Of a DNA stretch of 64,000 nt, positions 1-9,954 are shown piece after piece. The position numbers and the translations under genes were made by a program. The DNA lies in assembly GCA_001936135.1 (NCBI GenBank), contig CP012810.1, forward strand, positions 372,001 to 436,000, written 5' to 3'. The DNA comes from Saccharomycopsis fibuligera x Saccharomycopsis cf. fibuligera. Taxonomy: Eukaryota > Ascomycota > Saccharomycetes > Ascoideales > Saccharomycopsidaceae. Position 1 is the stretch's first letter. The number at the start of each line of letters is the position of its first letter. The notes beneath the pieces were generated by a model. That model was not told the origin of the DNA, searched no databases, and saw nothing but the letters and a program-made list of their open reading frames with translations.

Positions 1-1488
1 CAGATATTCGTAAAAGATAAATCTCAATTTGTTTGGTTTCAATTTGTAGTACACAAAGCCAAAAAGATTGATGAGGTTCACTGAAGTGTATAGTTTCTTT
101 GAGATGGTTGATGGGTTGGGGGCAAATCCGCGAGCAAAACGACTTTTGCGTTTCACTAACCTGATTAAATTCTCGATTCCAAAAACATACTTTAGCAAAA
201 ACGTAACAATACCAATCACCCAGATAATCACTAAAACAAACCCCAATATTGACCGAAATTGAGATGAGCCTTGATGATAGAATTGGTACAAAGAAAGCAC
301 CAAAAAGGGAAGACTGAATAATGAGTAATAAACGTATAAAATTGCACCTAGCATATAGAATAAATTTCTTTTATGAAAGTCCTGAGAAAATTCATGATCC
401 ACTACAGGACTTCTTTTCTGTCTTATCCAACTAGCCACAACAATGACTTCATTAATCAAAAGGACAATTCCTAAAATGACTAATGACCACAACATAAAAC
501 TTGTCCAGCCATAACTTTTCAACTGTTCACTGCTGAAAAGTGTAAGACCATCAAGTCCATCATCATAATAAGCCAAATACAAGTTGTTAGCTTCCATATC
601 TTTAGGGGTTAGCACTGATCTGAGAAAGTTGTAAGTCATTAAAGCACACCAATTCATGTTGCTCAAGAGAGGTTGATACCAGCCTGGATAGCACAAATTT
701 AAGCCAGCGTTGAAAAAAGCAAACTGTGCGTACTGAAGCAAGTCGGGAACACTGGGACTAAGGTGTCTCAAGTATGATTCATTGCAAATAGCTGAAACAA
801 GATTCAAAAACGCGTTACTGTTGCTTTCTTGATACGGACTACCTAGAAGCCCATATATGTGTATAATAGCTATCACCACTAGGAGTACTGGAAGCGATAT
901 ATTTAAAACAACATTATAAGCAATTGAGAACTGAGGAGTGATGTAAGCTTCAGCACAGCCAAGCAAGTCTGATTCTGCATTATTGCTGATTATGGAAAAT
1001 CTGATCGTGAAAGATGATAAACCCTTAGGATCAATTAGTTCCTGGACAAAATTAATGTCAAAAAAATCATTTGCTGTTAGCGGACATAAATTTTCAAAAG
1101 TCGAGTTCAAACTAAGCTTGCTGAAGTCCGGGTATACGGTAGGATCAGAATATGTGCCCAAATGATTGCAAAACCGAAAGTACTGATTTACTTCGCTGCC
1201 ATCTATATAACTCATTTGCACATGAAGAGTTGTAAATTTATTAGTTTCCTCATCAATATCAGTTATATTGCCTCTTTTCAAATTTGCTCGCATTCTATAA
1301 GATAATAAATTTGTGTTGTACCGGTCATAATAGGCCTCCACCCTAGGCATTCTAACGGCAAGCAGCTTATGACCGACATCAGAGCAAGGGTATGTTTTCA
1401 ATAATGCTGATTCGCTGGGTATTATAAATAGACTGAATATTAAACATATCTGGAGAAGGGTTGTGGATATTTGGCTGAAAAGCTTCAT
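1..1488 (-). CDS. TRP/ML-like polytopic membrane protein (Flc/YOR365C-type), 3' end outside window
   Basis: The frame is open on the minus strand from an ATG at 1488-1486 to the window edge, so about 496 N-terminal residues are present and the C-terminus is missing. Residues 1-27 look like a signal peptide (MKLFSQ followed by a hydrophobic stretch ending PSESA). A luminal domain of about 200 residues follows, with several cysteines (YPCSDVG, FRFCNHLG, ENLCPL, LLGCAEA), as in the ML-like domain of fungal TRP-like proteins. Further on come hydrophobic helices (around LPVLLVVIAIIHIYGLL, WSLVILGIVLLINEVIVV, ILGLVLVIIWVIGIVTFLL) and a LNLCYPGWYQPLLS-type motif typical of this family. By analogy with yeast Flc proteins and YOR365C it would act in ER, vacuolar or plasma membrane as a transporter or channel-like protein; this is inference. 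Which paralogue it is cannot be decided without the C-terminus. Confidence 0.7.
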   Translation of the reverse strand, partial: MKLFSQISTTLLQICLIFSLFIIPSESALLKTYPCSDVGHKLLAVRMPRVEAYYDRYNTNLLSYRMRANLKRGNITDIDEETNKFTTLHVQMSYIDGSEVNQYFRFCNHLGTYSDPTVYPDFSKLSLNSTFENLCPLTANDFFDINFVQELIDPKGLSSFTIRFSIISNNAESDLLGCAEAYITPQFSIAYNVVLNISLPVLLVVIAIIHIYGLLGSPYQESNSNAFLNLVSAICNESYLRHLSPSVPDLLQYAQFAFFNAGLNLCYPGWYQPLLSNMNWCALMTYNFLRSVLTPKDMEANNLYLAYYDDGLDGLTLFSSEQLKSYGWTSFMLWSLVILGIVLLINEVIVVASWIRQKRSPVVDHEFSQDFHKRNLFYMLGAILYVYYSLFSLPFLVLSLYQFYHQGSSQFRSILGFVLVIIWVIGIVTFLLKYVFGIENLIRLVKRKSRFARGFAPNPSTISKKLYTSVNLINLFGFVYYKLKPNKLRFIFYEYL

Positions 1489-2669
1489 TGTGGGCGAGAC
1501 AAAAAAAAAAGCCAGAAAAAACAAAAAAAGAACGAAAAAAAGAGCAAAAATACACAAGTAAAACGATCGATTTCTGAGATGTTGAGCTAACAACAAATGG
1601 AGTGATTAATAATATATCTGTTCGGTGTATGACCTAGCGAATCTGATGAATAAACCACTGTTATTTCTAGGCTGATATGTGGTAACGAATGGATAGCTTG
1701 AGAAAAAATAGTCAAACTAATGACGATGTATCTATATCTCTGTGAAGTGATCAATTGAAGCAAAATTTTTTAAAGATGTGATCAAGAGAAAACGCACACC
1801 TGCGAGAAGCACATTAAAAGGGGCGAATAGAAGATTTACTTTGTTGAAACGGAGGAATAGCTAATTAGAAACCATAAGCTTGCAGACCGTGAGTGTGCGC
1901 TGTGGGAAGGGAACACACGGTTCTGTTAAAGAGGACGAAATGAATAATCTCGCGGCGCTGGTTTGCTGGCTAGTGACAGGGAAGCTCAGGAAGCTCAAAG
2001 TGGATCTGTCGACGGTAACGGTGCAGAAGTTATTGCAGCCTGGAGAAGGAGGCTTATGCTTTTTTTTTTTTTTTTTTTTTTTCTTTCTGTTATTTTGTTT
2101 TCTGCGGATCGATCACCGGAAAATTTTTGAAGCGCAGCTGGGAAGATGCACCGCCACAGAATGCATGTAGCATGCCCAAAATGGAAAGAACAGAGAGCGC
2201 GTGTGGCTAGTGAGTATATATATATATATATATATAAATAATATAGGGGCTGCAACCATGTAAAAGGGTTAGGGGCTAGTCTTTTGCAGACTGCATCTAT
2301 CCAATATGCCTATTAGTATAGCCACTGGCGATGTGCAACTCTACGGCTAATGTCAGATACGCTCTTAAAGCCCCAGTATAAGCGAAAAGCGTAGACACTA
2401 AAATACCACCACGAGTAGCAAGGAAACCCTTGCGGCACGTGCGTTCCATCCTCATCGACCACCGCCAGCGGCAACAGCTGAGGAAAAAGATTTTGGCAGC
2501 TGGCGGCTAATCACCGTTAGGTCTTTCATCTCTTGACAGCTTTCTTTCTGTCAAATTGTTCCATTGTGGAGAGATCATAATATTTCAAAATAAGCAAAAG
2601 ATACAATTGATAATCACCATCATTTACTTTGAGTGGCACGATAGTTGAGCCGCCCTAGTATAACATAGC
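1489..2669. other. Divergent intergenic region between TRP-like gene and PEX30-like gene
   Basis: No convincing gene is seen in these 1.18 kb. The region holds a 23-nt T tract (2060-2082), a (TA)11 microsatellite (2215-2236) and a CACGTG E-box (2436-2441) about 230 bp before the PEX30-like ATG. It should carry both promoters. Confidence 0.6.
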
Positions 2670-5600
2670 ATGGATGCCGTATCTCAATTCTTGTCTACTT
2701 GGGATACTTCTCTGGAGAACGCTGTCAACCACGGAAACGGTTCCACTGGCAACAACAACAACAACAACAACAACAACAAACGCAACAGCGCGATCAGTAT
2801 GAGCTCGTTTACTGGTAAGCGGAAAAACAGCACCACTAGTACCAACAGCAGCAATGCTAGTGGCAATGCTCAGCAAAGCAGCGGATCAGCTTCTGGCACT
2901 GTTGCTGGTGCTGGTGGTACTGCTTCTGGCAGTGGTGCAAACAACACCGCACCAACAAAAAGCGAACCAAACTTCCTATCTACTTTCTTATCAACTAAGT
3001 CGACCTCGAGCTTAAACTCTCAACTAACAGACAAATTGGTCGAAAAGTTCATTTTGATGGCATTGCCTACAGAATCCGGGGTCAATGAGTCCAACATTCA
3101 GCAACGGCTCATCGATGCTGCCAATAGACCTCAATTCTCCGTGCAACTCATGTCAAAAAATTTCATCAACATGAATTCAAGACTTTCAATTCCTTTCATA
3201 ACCCTCAACAATATTTTTAAATTGCTTAATTGGGAAAATCCCAGTCTTAATATCTTCATTCTCTTGCTAATTACCAATTTGATTTTGACTCCATTGCCTA
3301 TACTATTCTCATTGCCGTTTTTCTACCTTGTTTATGGTATTATGCTTCCTCAATATTTGCACAAGTACTCTTTGGATACCATAAATTTCAAGACGTTATT
3401 TGGGTTGGATAGTTTCCCGTACCCTTCGTATTATCCCACAAATGTTGTCGAAGAAGCCAAACCGTGTCTGCAGTTTTCCAAAGAGTTTTTCATCAACATG
3501 ACAGATTTGCAAAACTTCTTGGTCATTTACATCATCTTTTGGGATTTGGTTAATAATTTTTTGAAGAGATTTATATATTTCAAGGTCGAGTCCGTATCGA
3601 ATTTTGCGTTTTTGGCAGTGGCTTCTTTTGGGGTGTTAAATTTGACCGTAATGCCTTATTTGGTGTTTTATTTATTACCGGTGCTTAAAGTGGCGCTTAT
3701 TGTTTTGGTATGGGGTTTCTTGATAATGATGCATCCTAATAATAGAAATCAATTTTTCCAAATGTTGGATATTGAAAATTACATTAAGCAAAAGGTCGAG
3801 GAAGACGAAGCGAATGTGGGTGCACAACAAAGAAATCATGAGATTCAAGCAGGTTTAGAAAAGAATGATGCCGTGACAGCAGACGATGCAGACATTGATT
3901 CTGTCACAGCTGACAATACTGCGGCTCTGCAGGAAAATGAAGGAGAAGATGAAGACGAGTATTCTCGGTTTTTGGAAAAGGAAAAGCGTCAAAAAGCAGC
4001 CCTCAAGGAAATTATTGGTAAGAAAATCCCCAACAAAAGGAAAATAATAGCCGATATCAAAGATCTTGAGCAAAAATTTTACCTCAGATTTATCAAGGAC
4101 GAATTTGAATTTAAGTCGTATTACCTTGAAAACGTATTGGATTTCAATTATCTCGGAAACTTTGACCGTAACAAATTGCAAGAGGTTAGAATGATTGAGA
4201 TTTTTGAGATCCAGTCATTCAACAAGACCGACAAAGAATGGAATGCGTCACTTTACTCTACTGATTTTTTTACCAAGAATTCAGAAATTAGAAAAAGTTA
4301 TGTGAACCAGTTAAGGCTCAAGCGGAAGATCCAATTACAGAATGATCATATTGACAAGACGATTAAACATCAACAGCTGCTGCTGCTGCAACTGCATCTG
4401 CAACTGCAGCATCACCGCCATTCAAGTCAGCAGCAGCAGCAGCCAACGGCTTCTAGTTCTGCATACTCGTTATCAAGCTATTTGAAAGGGGAAGTTGGTT
4501 TAGGAACTGCTAATGAAAATACCACCAGCACTTCTGCTGCTGCCGCTGCTGCTGCTGCCGCTAGCAGCGTCAACCAGAATGAAAGAAATACTAATTCCGA
4601 ATTAAGCACGCTTGACAACGATACTGATGAACTAGTCAGCGATACCAACGTCAAGCCATTACATTATTCTACAAGTTTGAAATTAATCTCGGCTCCGAAA
4701 AACTATGAGTTTTCTGAACTGCTGGACTGGAAATTGGATTTGTGCCCACCAAACTGGTGTGCTAAAGAACATATTTCGGACATTGTGGATATTGATGATG
4801 AAGGCAAATGGGTATACGATATCAACTTGAAGACCAAGAATCGCAGCAATGAATTCAGAAGACGCAGATGGACGAGATTGGTGGTGAGAAGCAGTGATTA
4901 CAATCGGGCCAAGTACAATGGCGATGAGAATGAAGTTTTCGAAGACGAAAATGAAGACGAGGATGACGAGGATGACGAGGAAGGTGAAGGAGATGAAGAA
5001 AATGAGGACAATTATGATGATAGTGAAGAAGAAGAAGAAGAAGAAGAAGATCAAAATGGTCCCAAGAGTAAGAATCAAGGCACTTATAGTGGAGGGATTG
5101 CTGGCCAAAGTGGACAGGCGGCACTGCATGGTGCTGCAGAGGCTGCAGCTGATGGTATAGATAAGCAGCAAGCAACGACAACTAGGCTATTGTTTGAAAA
5201 TTCGCCAAGCCGCGCATCTGCTACCGGGGGTGAAGCTAATGAAGCTAGTGAAGCAGCAGCACAAGGCAAAACTTCAGGTAATCAAAGACAAGCGCCTTCA
5301 ATCTACCACGATAGCGGCAACCACAGCAGCAACCACAGCAGCAACAGCAGCAGCAGCAGCAGCAGCAAAAACAATGCAGCAGTGATTGCAAACCAACGGA
5401 ATTCTGTTGGCTCACAGCTACTGGCGGAAAGTCATGAGAATACCAATACAAGTAACAAGAGCGCTGCAGCAAAGGCTCAACAAAGAGATAGTTTAGGACA
5501 GTCCTTAGGGCCAGGAAGACCAGGACATATGAGAACGTCGCTGTCGATCACAAGAAACATAATGAGTTTTTTGGATCTGAGCTTCGAGGCAATGAATAGC

Positions 5601-5672
5601 AGTGGTACCACTACCAGCGGCGCTAAAGGCAACAGCGACAATAATGATGACTACGACAAGAAGCACAGATGA
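2670..5672 (+). CDS. Pex30/Pex31/Pex32-family membrane protein with DysF domain
   Basis: The predicted protein has 1000 residues. After an Asn/Ser/Gly-rich N-terminus it has a peroxin-24-like membrane region (about residues 165-370, several hydrophobic helices such as LNIFILLLITNLILTPLPIL). A DysF-like domain follows in two parts: an N-half near residues 500-545 (around MIEIFEIQSFNKTDKEW) and a C-half near 685-735 (LCPPNWC, then RRRRWTRLVVR). Family members are ER/peroxisome contact proteins that control peroxisome number and pre-peroxisomal ER domains. The length is about twice that of S. cerevisiae Pex30-32, because of a His/Gln/Ala-rich insert (about 550-680) inside the DysF region and a long acidic then Ser/Asn-rich tail. 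Many CTG codons lie in the insert (4377-4410) and would read Ser in a CTG-clade yeast. The family call is firm; the exact paralogue (PEX30, 31 or 32) is not. Confidence 0.8.
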   Translation: MDAVSQFLSTWDTSLENAVNHGNGSTGNNNNNNNNNKRNSAISMSSFTGKRKNSTTSTNSSNASGNAQQSSGSASGTVAGAGGTASGSGANNTAPTKSEPNFLSTFLSTKSTSSLNSQLTDKLVEKFILMALPTESGVNESNIQQRLIDAANRPQFSVQLMSKNFINMNSRLSIPFITLNNIFKLLNWENPSLNIFILLLITNLILTPLPILFSLPFFYLVYGIMLPQYLHKYSLDTINFKTLFGLDSFPYPSYYPTNVVEEAKPCLQFSKEFFINMTDLQNFLVIYIIFWDLVNNFLKRFIYFKVESVSNFAFLAVASFGVLNLTVMPYLVFYLLPVLKVALIVLVWGFLIMMHPNNRNQFFQMLDIENYIKQKVEEDEANVGAQQRNHEIQAGLEKNDAVTADDADIDSVTADNTAALQENEGEDEDEYSRFLEKEKRQKAALKEIIGKKIPNKRKIIADIKDLEQKFYLRFIKDEFEFKSYYLENVLDFNYLGNFDRNKLQEVRMIEIFEIQSFNKTDKEWNASLYSTDFFTKNSEIRKSYVNQLRLKRKIQLQNDHIDKTIKHQQLLLLQLHLQLQHHRHSSQQQQQPTASSSAYSLSSYLKGEVGLGTANENTTSTSAAAAAAAAASSVNQNERNTNSELSTLDNDTDELVSDTNVKPLHYSTSLKLISAPKNYEFSELLDWKLDLCPPNWCAKEHISDIVDIDDEGKWVYDINLKTKNRSNEFRRRRWTRLVVRSSDYNRAKYNGDENEVFEDENEDEDDEDDEEGEGDEENEDNYDDSEEEEEEEEDQNGPKSKNQGTYSGGIAGQSGQAALHGAAEAAADGIDKQQATTTRLLFENSPSRASATGGEANEASEAAAQGKTSGNQRQAPSIYHDSGNHSSNHSSNSSSSSSSKNNAAVIANQRNSVGSQLLAESHENTNTSNKSAAAKAQQRDSLGQSLGPGRPGHMRTSLSITRNIMSFLDLSFEAMNSSGTTTSGAKGNSDNNDDYDKKHR

Positions 5673-6782
5673 GGGGAGCGAGAGCGAGCAAAAAAAAAAA
5701 AAAAAAGAAGACAGCTCTAAATATTATATTTACACTACACACTACATACTAAATGTTACGTACACGACTATACGAATGAAACGCTTATCTTAACGCTAAT
5801 AGCAGCAGCAGCAGCTCTACTGTTTATGGCGCTTGCACCCGGAGACGTGGGGCGGTGTTGGCTTGGGTGATTTGTATACTTTTGTGTATTCTTGAGTATT
5901 TCCGAGGGGGTGTGGCTAGCCAGAATAACACTACGCTAAGAATGGCCATTGATTATGAATTTTGATACAGTAGAGCGTATCGATAAATAGCGGTGTGCAC
6001 GGGGTGCACGAATTTTGCTTTGGTGAGCGGTGGGCGCTGCAGCAACCTGCTGGCAGCACACTTACAATTACTAATTGGCTGTCTGTGATTGGACGAGAAC
6101 CACCAGCCGCGGCCTTGTCTTCCCGTTGAAGCTGGTGCCATAAGTACGGCCCGACACAGTCAGCCACCGCTCACCACAGCTCACTACAGTGTGCGCTATT
6201 GTCTTGGGCACGCACGGTATGTAGCACACTGGTTCTCAGCTTACTAACTGTGGGCTGCGATGGGCTGCTGCCGTCTGCTTACTTTTTTTTTTTTTTTTTT
6301 TTTTTTACTTTCTTTCTTTCTTTTCTGTCTTCTCTCTCTCTCTCTCTCTGCTGCTGCTGCTGCTGCTTACTATTCGGCCCGCTGCCATTCATTCTATAGA
6401 AAACGGTTTTTCCTCTCTACTTTTTTTTAATTTGCACCAACTTATTCTCTCTCGTTTCTCAATTCTCTCACTCTCATTCTCACTCTCACATCCTTCCTGG
6501 TTCCCATCCGAGATCCTCTTCCCTTCCATCTTTTCTGCAACACTCTAGAATGCCTTTGGGCTTGTGCTGCTGATATCTCCTTTTCCATATTGTTTCAGAG
6601 CTATTGCTTTTTTTTTTTTTTTTTTTTTTTAAAACTTACAGTCTGTCTCGCTAAGCTCTCACCTCAAAATCACGCTACTCAACTACCAAGCTGCGCATGT
6701 ATGCTTCAATATCACACCCAAATTATCCACAACCGATATTTTATAGAATTTAATCTGCAATCTAAGAACAATACTAGCAACT
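5673..6782. other. Upstream region of SFU1
   Basis: This is a tandem intergenic region of 1.1 kb. It contains two ATTGG boxes (6074-6078 and 6088-6092), T tracts of 24 nt (6283-6306) and 23 nt (6608-6630), a (TC)n run at about 6329-6349 and (CTG)6 directly after it. No gene is supported. The pyrimidine-rich stretches resemble a long promoter or 5' leader. Confidence 0.6.
6074..6092 (-). promoter_or_regulatory. Paired CCAAT boxes upstream of SFU1
   Basis: ATTGG occurs at 6074-6078 and again at 6088-6092, i.e. two CCAAT boxes on the minus strand 14 bp apart, about 700 bp before the SFU1 start. In Candida albicans the CCAAT-binding Hap complex with Hap43 represses SFU1 under iron limitation. 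That these boxes do this here is inference. Confidence 0.4.
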
Positions 6783-8918
6783 ATGGTGACAGTATCAAAT
6801 CACCACTTGTCTCCCGGTCTCACCAGCAAAAAATCCCCGGAGCCTGTGCTGTCTGTTAAGCCTCTTTCCAAATCATCTGCTTCTGCTGCTGCTTCTGCCT
6901 CTGCCTCTGCCTCTGCCAGTCCAGGATCTGATATTTTAAACATTTCCTCCAATATCGCCATACAACATGACAGCAATAACAGTCAGCGGCACCAACATCA
7001 CCATCCACATCTGCAAACGCCACAGCGCCACCAAAAACAGCATCAGGAACAACAACAGAAAACTTCAAAAGCAACAGCAATACCATCACCTGCTGCTTCT
7101 GCCGCCACCAGCGCCAGCACCAGCAGTAGCACCGCAATAGACACCGCAAGCGGCCAGAGGTGTTCCAACTGTGGCACAAACAAGACCCCGTTATGGCGCA
7201 GGGCCCCGGACGGTTCTCTCATATGCAACGCTTGCGGTTTATATTACAAGGCAAATAACTGCCATCGGCCAGTGAACTTGAAAAGGCCACCGCGTTTAAT
7301 CAAAGTGAACCACGGTTGTTCTTCTCACAAACAGGGCAGTTGTAAAGGTGATGGCCGTTGTAACGGCACCGGTGGCGCTGCTGCCTGCAAAGGGTGCCCA
7401 GTATACAATAATCGAGTCATTATCACAAATAAACCGGAAGGCAACTCAGAACATGAAATCGATATTAATGCCGAAGAGCAAAAGGATACGAACCACAAAA
7501 ATGTGTTGATAAAAAAAGAAACAAAAACTGATAATTATGATGAAAAAAAAGTGAATACCAAAATCAATAGTACTGATAAAAATAACGACAATGATAAGAG
7601 CAACACTTTGCGGGACCAAAATGGTTCAGGTGATGAAGTAGTTGTCAAGGATGAAAACTCAGAAGACAGTTCCGTTGCTATTGCTTGTGCTAACTGTCAA
7701 ACAACAATCACCCCATTGTGGAGAAGAAATGACTTGGGCGAAACAATTTGTAATGCTTGTGGTTTATACTACAAGTTGCACGGCTGCCATAGGCCAATCA
7801 AGTTAAAAAGCGGTATTATTAAAAGAAGAAAAAGAGGTACTGCTATTGCTGAAGGAAGCGCCAGTCCAGCTTCGCCAAAACATGGCACTGAAGATTCTCT
7901 TGCTGCTGCTAGCAATAGTGCTGCTGAGAGTACAAAAGACAATATTTCTAACCCGTCTCCGTCTCCATCAGTGTTCAAGCAGTCTTCAACGACTAGTGAA
8001 CCTGCCACTTCGGTGATACGAAAAAGATCAACTGAAAATATTCTTGATGATTACAGATCTCATGCTCTTTTCGAAGACGGAAAAGATAACACTAATGAAC
8101 TTAACAGCAACAACAACAGCAACAAAAAGCAAAGACTTTACGCTTCGGTTTCTGATCCTAATTCTCCGGTGCTAGAATCTGCTGAAGCTTCAATCAACAA
8201 TAATAATGCGACTGTTTTTACTTTGCCTCACTTGGCAGAACGCCAAACTATTGGCAATAATAGCAATGGTTTAAATGTTTATCACGAAACGGAAAAGCCG
8301 AGCTTGCCGCCATTGAATTTGATGGTGCCTGACAAAAGATTTAATGATCAAGTACGTCAATATGGCAATAATGGGCATATTACTAGCGGCAGTAACAACA
8401 GCAATCTTGCTACTACGCCTTGCAACCTTCCTGGGCTTCAATCTACTGCAACATTTAACCCATACGCCAATATTGGACAGCCTGCTAGATACTCGGCCCC
8501 TACTAGTAACTCTAATACACTTCCATCGCTCCCATCGCTTAACTCAATTTCCACCAAGCACTCAACTTACTCTTCAAGTCAGAGTCAAAATATCAAACTC
8601 CCACCATTGAATGCTCCAAATAAAAGCTCCCGTGATTACGGTAGCCATGATAGCTACAGTTTGCATTACTATAGAGAAAGAGACCAGTATCCACCACCAC
8701 CGACAAACAGTGTCTCACATGTCGCAAACGCTACAAGTGGGTTCAAGTCTGCTCAAGGTATTACTCCACTTGGGGAAGAGAAAAATGGTCGCCCAGTCGG
8801 CGCGTCTTCTTCTGCTTCTGGAAACGGTACTGGTGCTGCTCAAGGTTCTGCAAATAGAGGTCATTTGAGTATCAATTCGTTATTGAATAATGCTTCACGC
8901 TCTGGTCCAGAGCAGTAG
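6783..8918 (+). CDS. SFU1: GATA-type iron-responsive repressor (Sfu1/Fep1/Sre1 family)
   Basis: The 711-residue protein has two GATA zinc fingers of C-x2-C-x17-C-x2-C form, C127/C130/C148/C151 and C302/C305/C323/C326. Between them is the Cys-rich block (C179, C187, C193, C202, C205, including CNGTGG and CKGCPVYNN) that marks the fungal iron GATA factors SFU1, Fep1, SREA and URBS1. In these proteins the block senses iron and the fingers bind GATA sites to repress siderophore and iron-uptake genes when iron is sufficient. A basic stretch (IIKRRKRG) follows finger 2 and could be a nuclear signal. The rest is Ser/Asn-rich. The length fits C. albicans Sfu1 (about 750 residues). The ATG at 6783 is the first in the frame before the conserved part. 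The call is strong; only the exact start is less certain. Confidence 0.93.
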   Translation: MVTVSNHHLSPGLTSKKSPEPVLSVKPLSKSSASAAASASASASASPGSDILNISSNIAIQHDSNNSQRHQHHHPHLQTPQRHQKQHQEQQQKTSKATAIPSPAASAATSASTSSSTAIDTASGQRCSNCGTNKTPLWRRAPDGSLICNACGLYYKANNCHRPVNLKRPPRLIKVNHGCSSHKQGSCKGDGRCNGTGGAAACKGCPVYNNRVIITNKPEGNSEHEIDINAEEQKDTNHKNVLIKKETKTDNYDEKKVNTKINSTDKNNDNDKSNTLRDQNGSGDEVVVKDENSEDSSVAIACANCQTTITPLWRRNDLGETICNACGLYYKLHGCHRPIKLKSGIIKRRKRGTAIAEGSASPASPKHGTEDSLAAASNSAAESTKDNISNPSPSPSVFKQSSTTSEPATSVIRKRSTENILDDYRSHALFEDGKDNTNELNSNNNSNKKQRLYASVSDPNSPVLESAEASINNNNATVFTLPHLAERQTIGNNSNGLNVYHETEKPSLPPLNLMVPDKRFNDQVRQYGNNGHITSGSNNSNLATTPCNLPGLQSTATFNPYANIGQPARYSAPTSNSNTLPSLPSLNSISTKHSTYSSSQSQNIKLPPLNAPNKSSRDYGSHDSYSLHYYRERDQYPPPPTNSVSHVANATSGFKSAQGITPLGEEKNGRPVGASSSASGNGTGAAQGSANRGHLSINSLLNNASRSGPEQ

Positions 8919-9229
8919 ACGCGCACCGTATCTTGTTGTTGTTATTGTTATTATTATTGTTGTTGTTGTTTTTTTTTTTTCATTGTGATTTTTCTTGCAT
9001 ATTAATCTTTGCTTATACTATACTTTTTGCTAACTGCCCATATTCCCAATTTTTTTTTTTTTTTTTTTTTATATCACTTGTCATTTTTAAACAGTCATAA
9101 TTTCCTGTCAAATATTTTAACTTTCTTTTTTCTTCTTTTTCTTTAAAATTCCTCACTGAGATTTATCATCATTACTTTTATTTATTTTTATTTATTTTTT
9201 TTTATTTTTTTATTTTTTTTTCATGAACG

Positions 9230-9252
9230 AATAGTGATACGGGATCACTATT
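9230..9252. repeat. Perfect 9-bp inverted repeat, 5-nt spacer
   Basis: AATAGTGAT at 9230-9238 is matched by ATCACTATT at 9244-9252 around the spacer ACGGG. It lies about 310 bp after the SFU1 stop in very T-rich DNA. It could be a 3'-UTR hairpin or a protein site; no function is assigned. Confidence 0.7.
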
Positions 9253-9499
9253 TGTGGTCGGATTCTATTTCAAAGAAAAAAACTCTATCTTTTTAACTTT
9301 ATTTTTGTTATCTTTATGTCACTAGCGCTATCTGCTATATAGACATATTTACGAACCGAAATGAACTCCCCAATTATCTAATCAAACAAACAAACTAGGC
9401 AAGTTTTTGCTTTTGTAAATTTATCCCAATAAAAAGTCTATCATACCCAGAAGATGTCAATGCAATTAAAATTATTTACGACCCTCGGAAGCGCTTGCT

Positions 9500-9511
9500 A
9501 GGCACGTGCCT
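9500..9511. promoter_or_regulatory. E-box palindrome AGGCACGTGCCT
   Basis: This 12-bp perfect palindrome is centred on CACGTG (9503-9508), about 445 bp before SEC28. bHLH factors of the Cbf1/Pho4 type bind this core. The palindromic flanks make chance less likely, but there is no functional evidence. Confidence 0.4.
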
Positions 9512-9897
9512 GAAACGAGGTCCGACCGCAGCACGGTTTTGACAACAGAACGAAAAAGTAAAACTTGTCAACATTTACAAGAATTAGGAAAACACCAGAC
9601 TTGGTTGGTGTGTGGTGTGAATTGCAGTAAGATAAACCAGCTTGAGATATTTTTGAGCTACCAAATATTAGAATTGACTTGGAACCTGGACTCAGTTGAA
9701 CATTTCGCTTGACCAGTATTCTTCAACAAATATTTTACGTCGTGAAAGAGAAACTACAATAACGAATTTCCGTGATTATTGTTTATCACCCAAGTATCAT
9801 CAAACCGAGTTGAACAAAAGATAATCAAATTCAACTAACCTTAGGACAGTGGTTTGAACTCTAAAACGCACATATATTACATACACAATACAACAAA

Positions 9898-9928
<31 letters not shown>

Positions 9929-9954
9929 ACATAGCACACAACACAGCATTTAAA

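Larger units (their letters stand above)
8919..9954. other. Intergenic region SFU1-SEC28
   Basis: The region holds the SFU1 3' end with (TTG)/(TTA) runs and a 21-nt T tract (9050-9070), an inverted repeat (9230-9252), an E-box palindrome (9500-9511) and a CA dinucleotide repeat (about 9900-9928) immediately before the SEC28 start. No gene is seen. Confidence 0.6.

Noticed and set aside
2684-2866. Open frames opposite the PEX30-like, SFU1, PHO81 and SSK1 repeats (poly-Leu, poly-Val, poly-Cys)
   Set aside because: They are antisense or frame-shifted readings of CAG/AAC-type codon runs in the real genes.
6217-6400. Possible 5'-leader intron of SFU1 (GTATGT at 6217, TACTAAC at 6242)
   Set aside because: Donor and branch point are only about 25 nt apart, too close for a normal yeast intron, and the next good acceptor is about 150 nt away.
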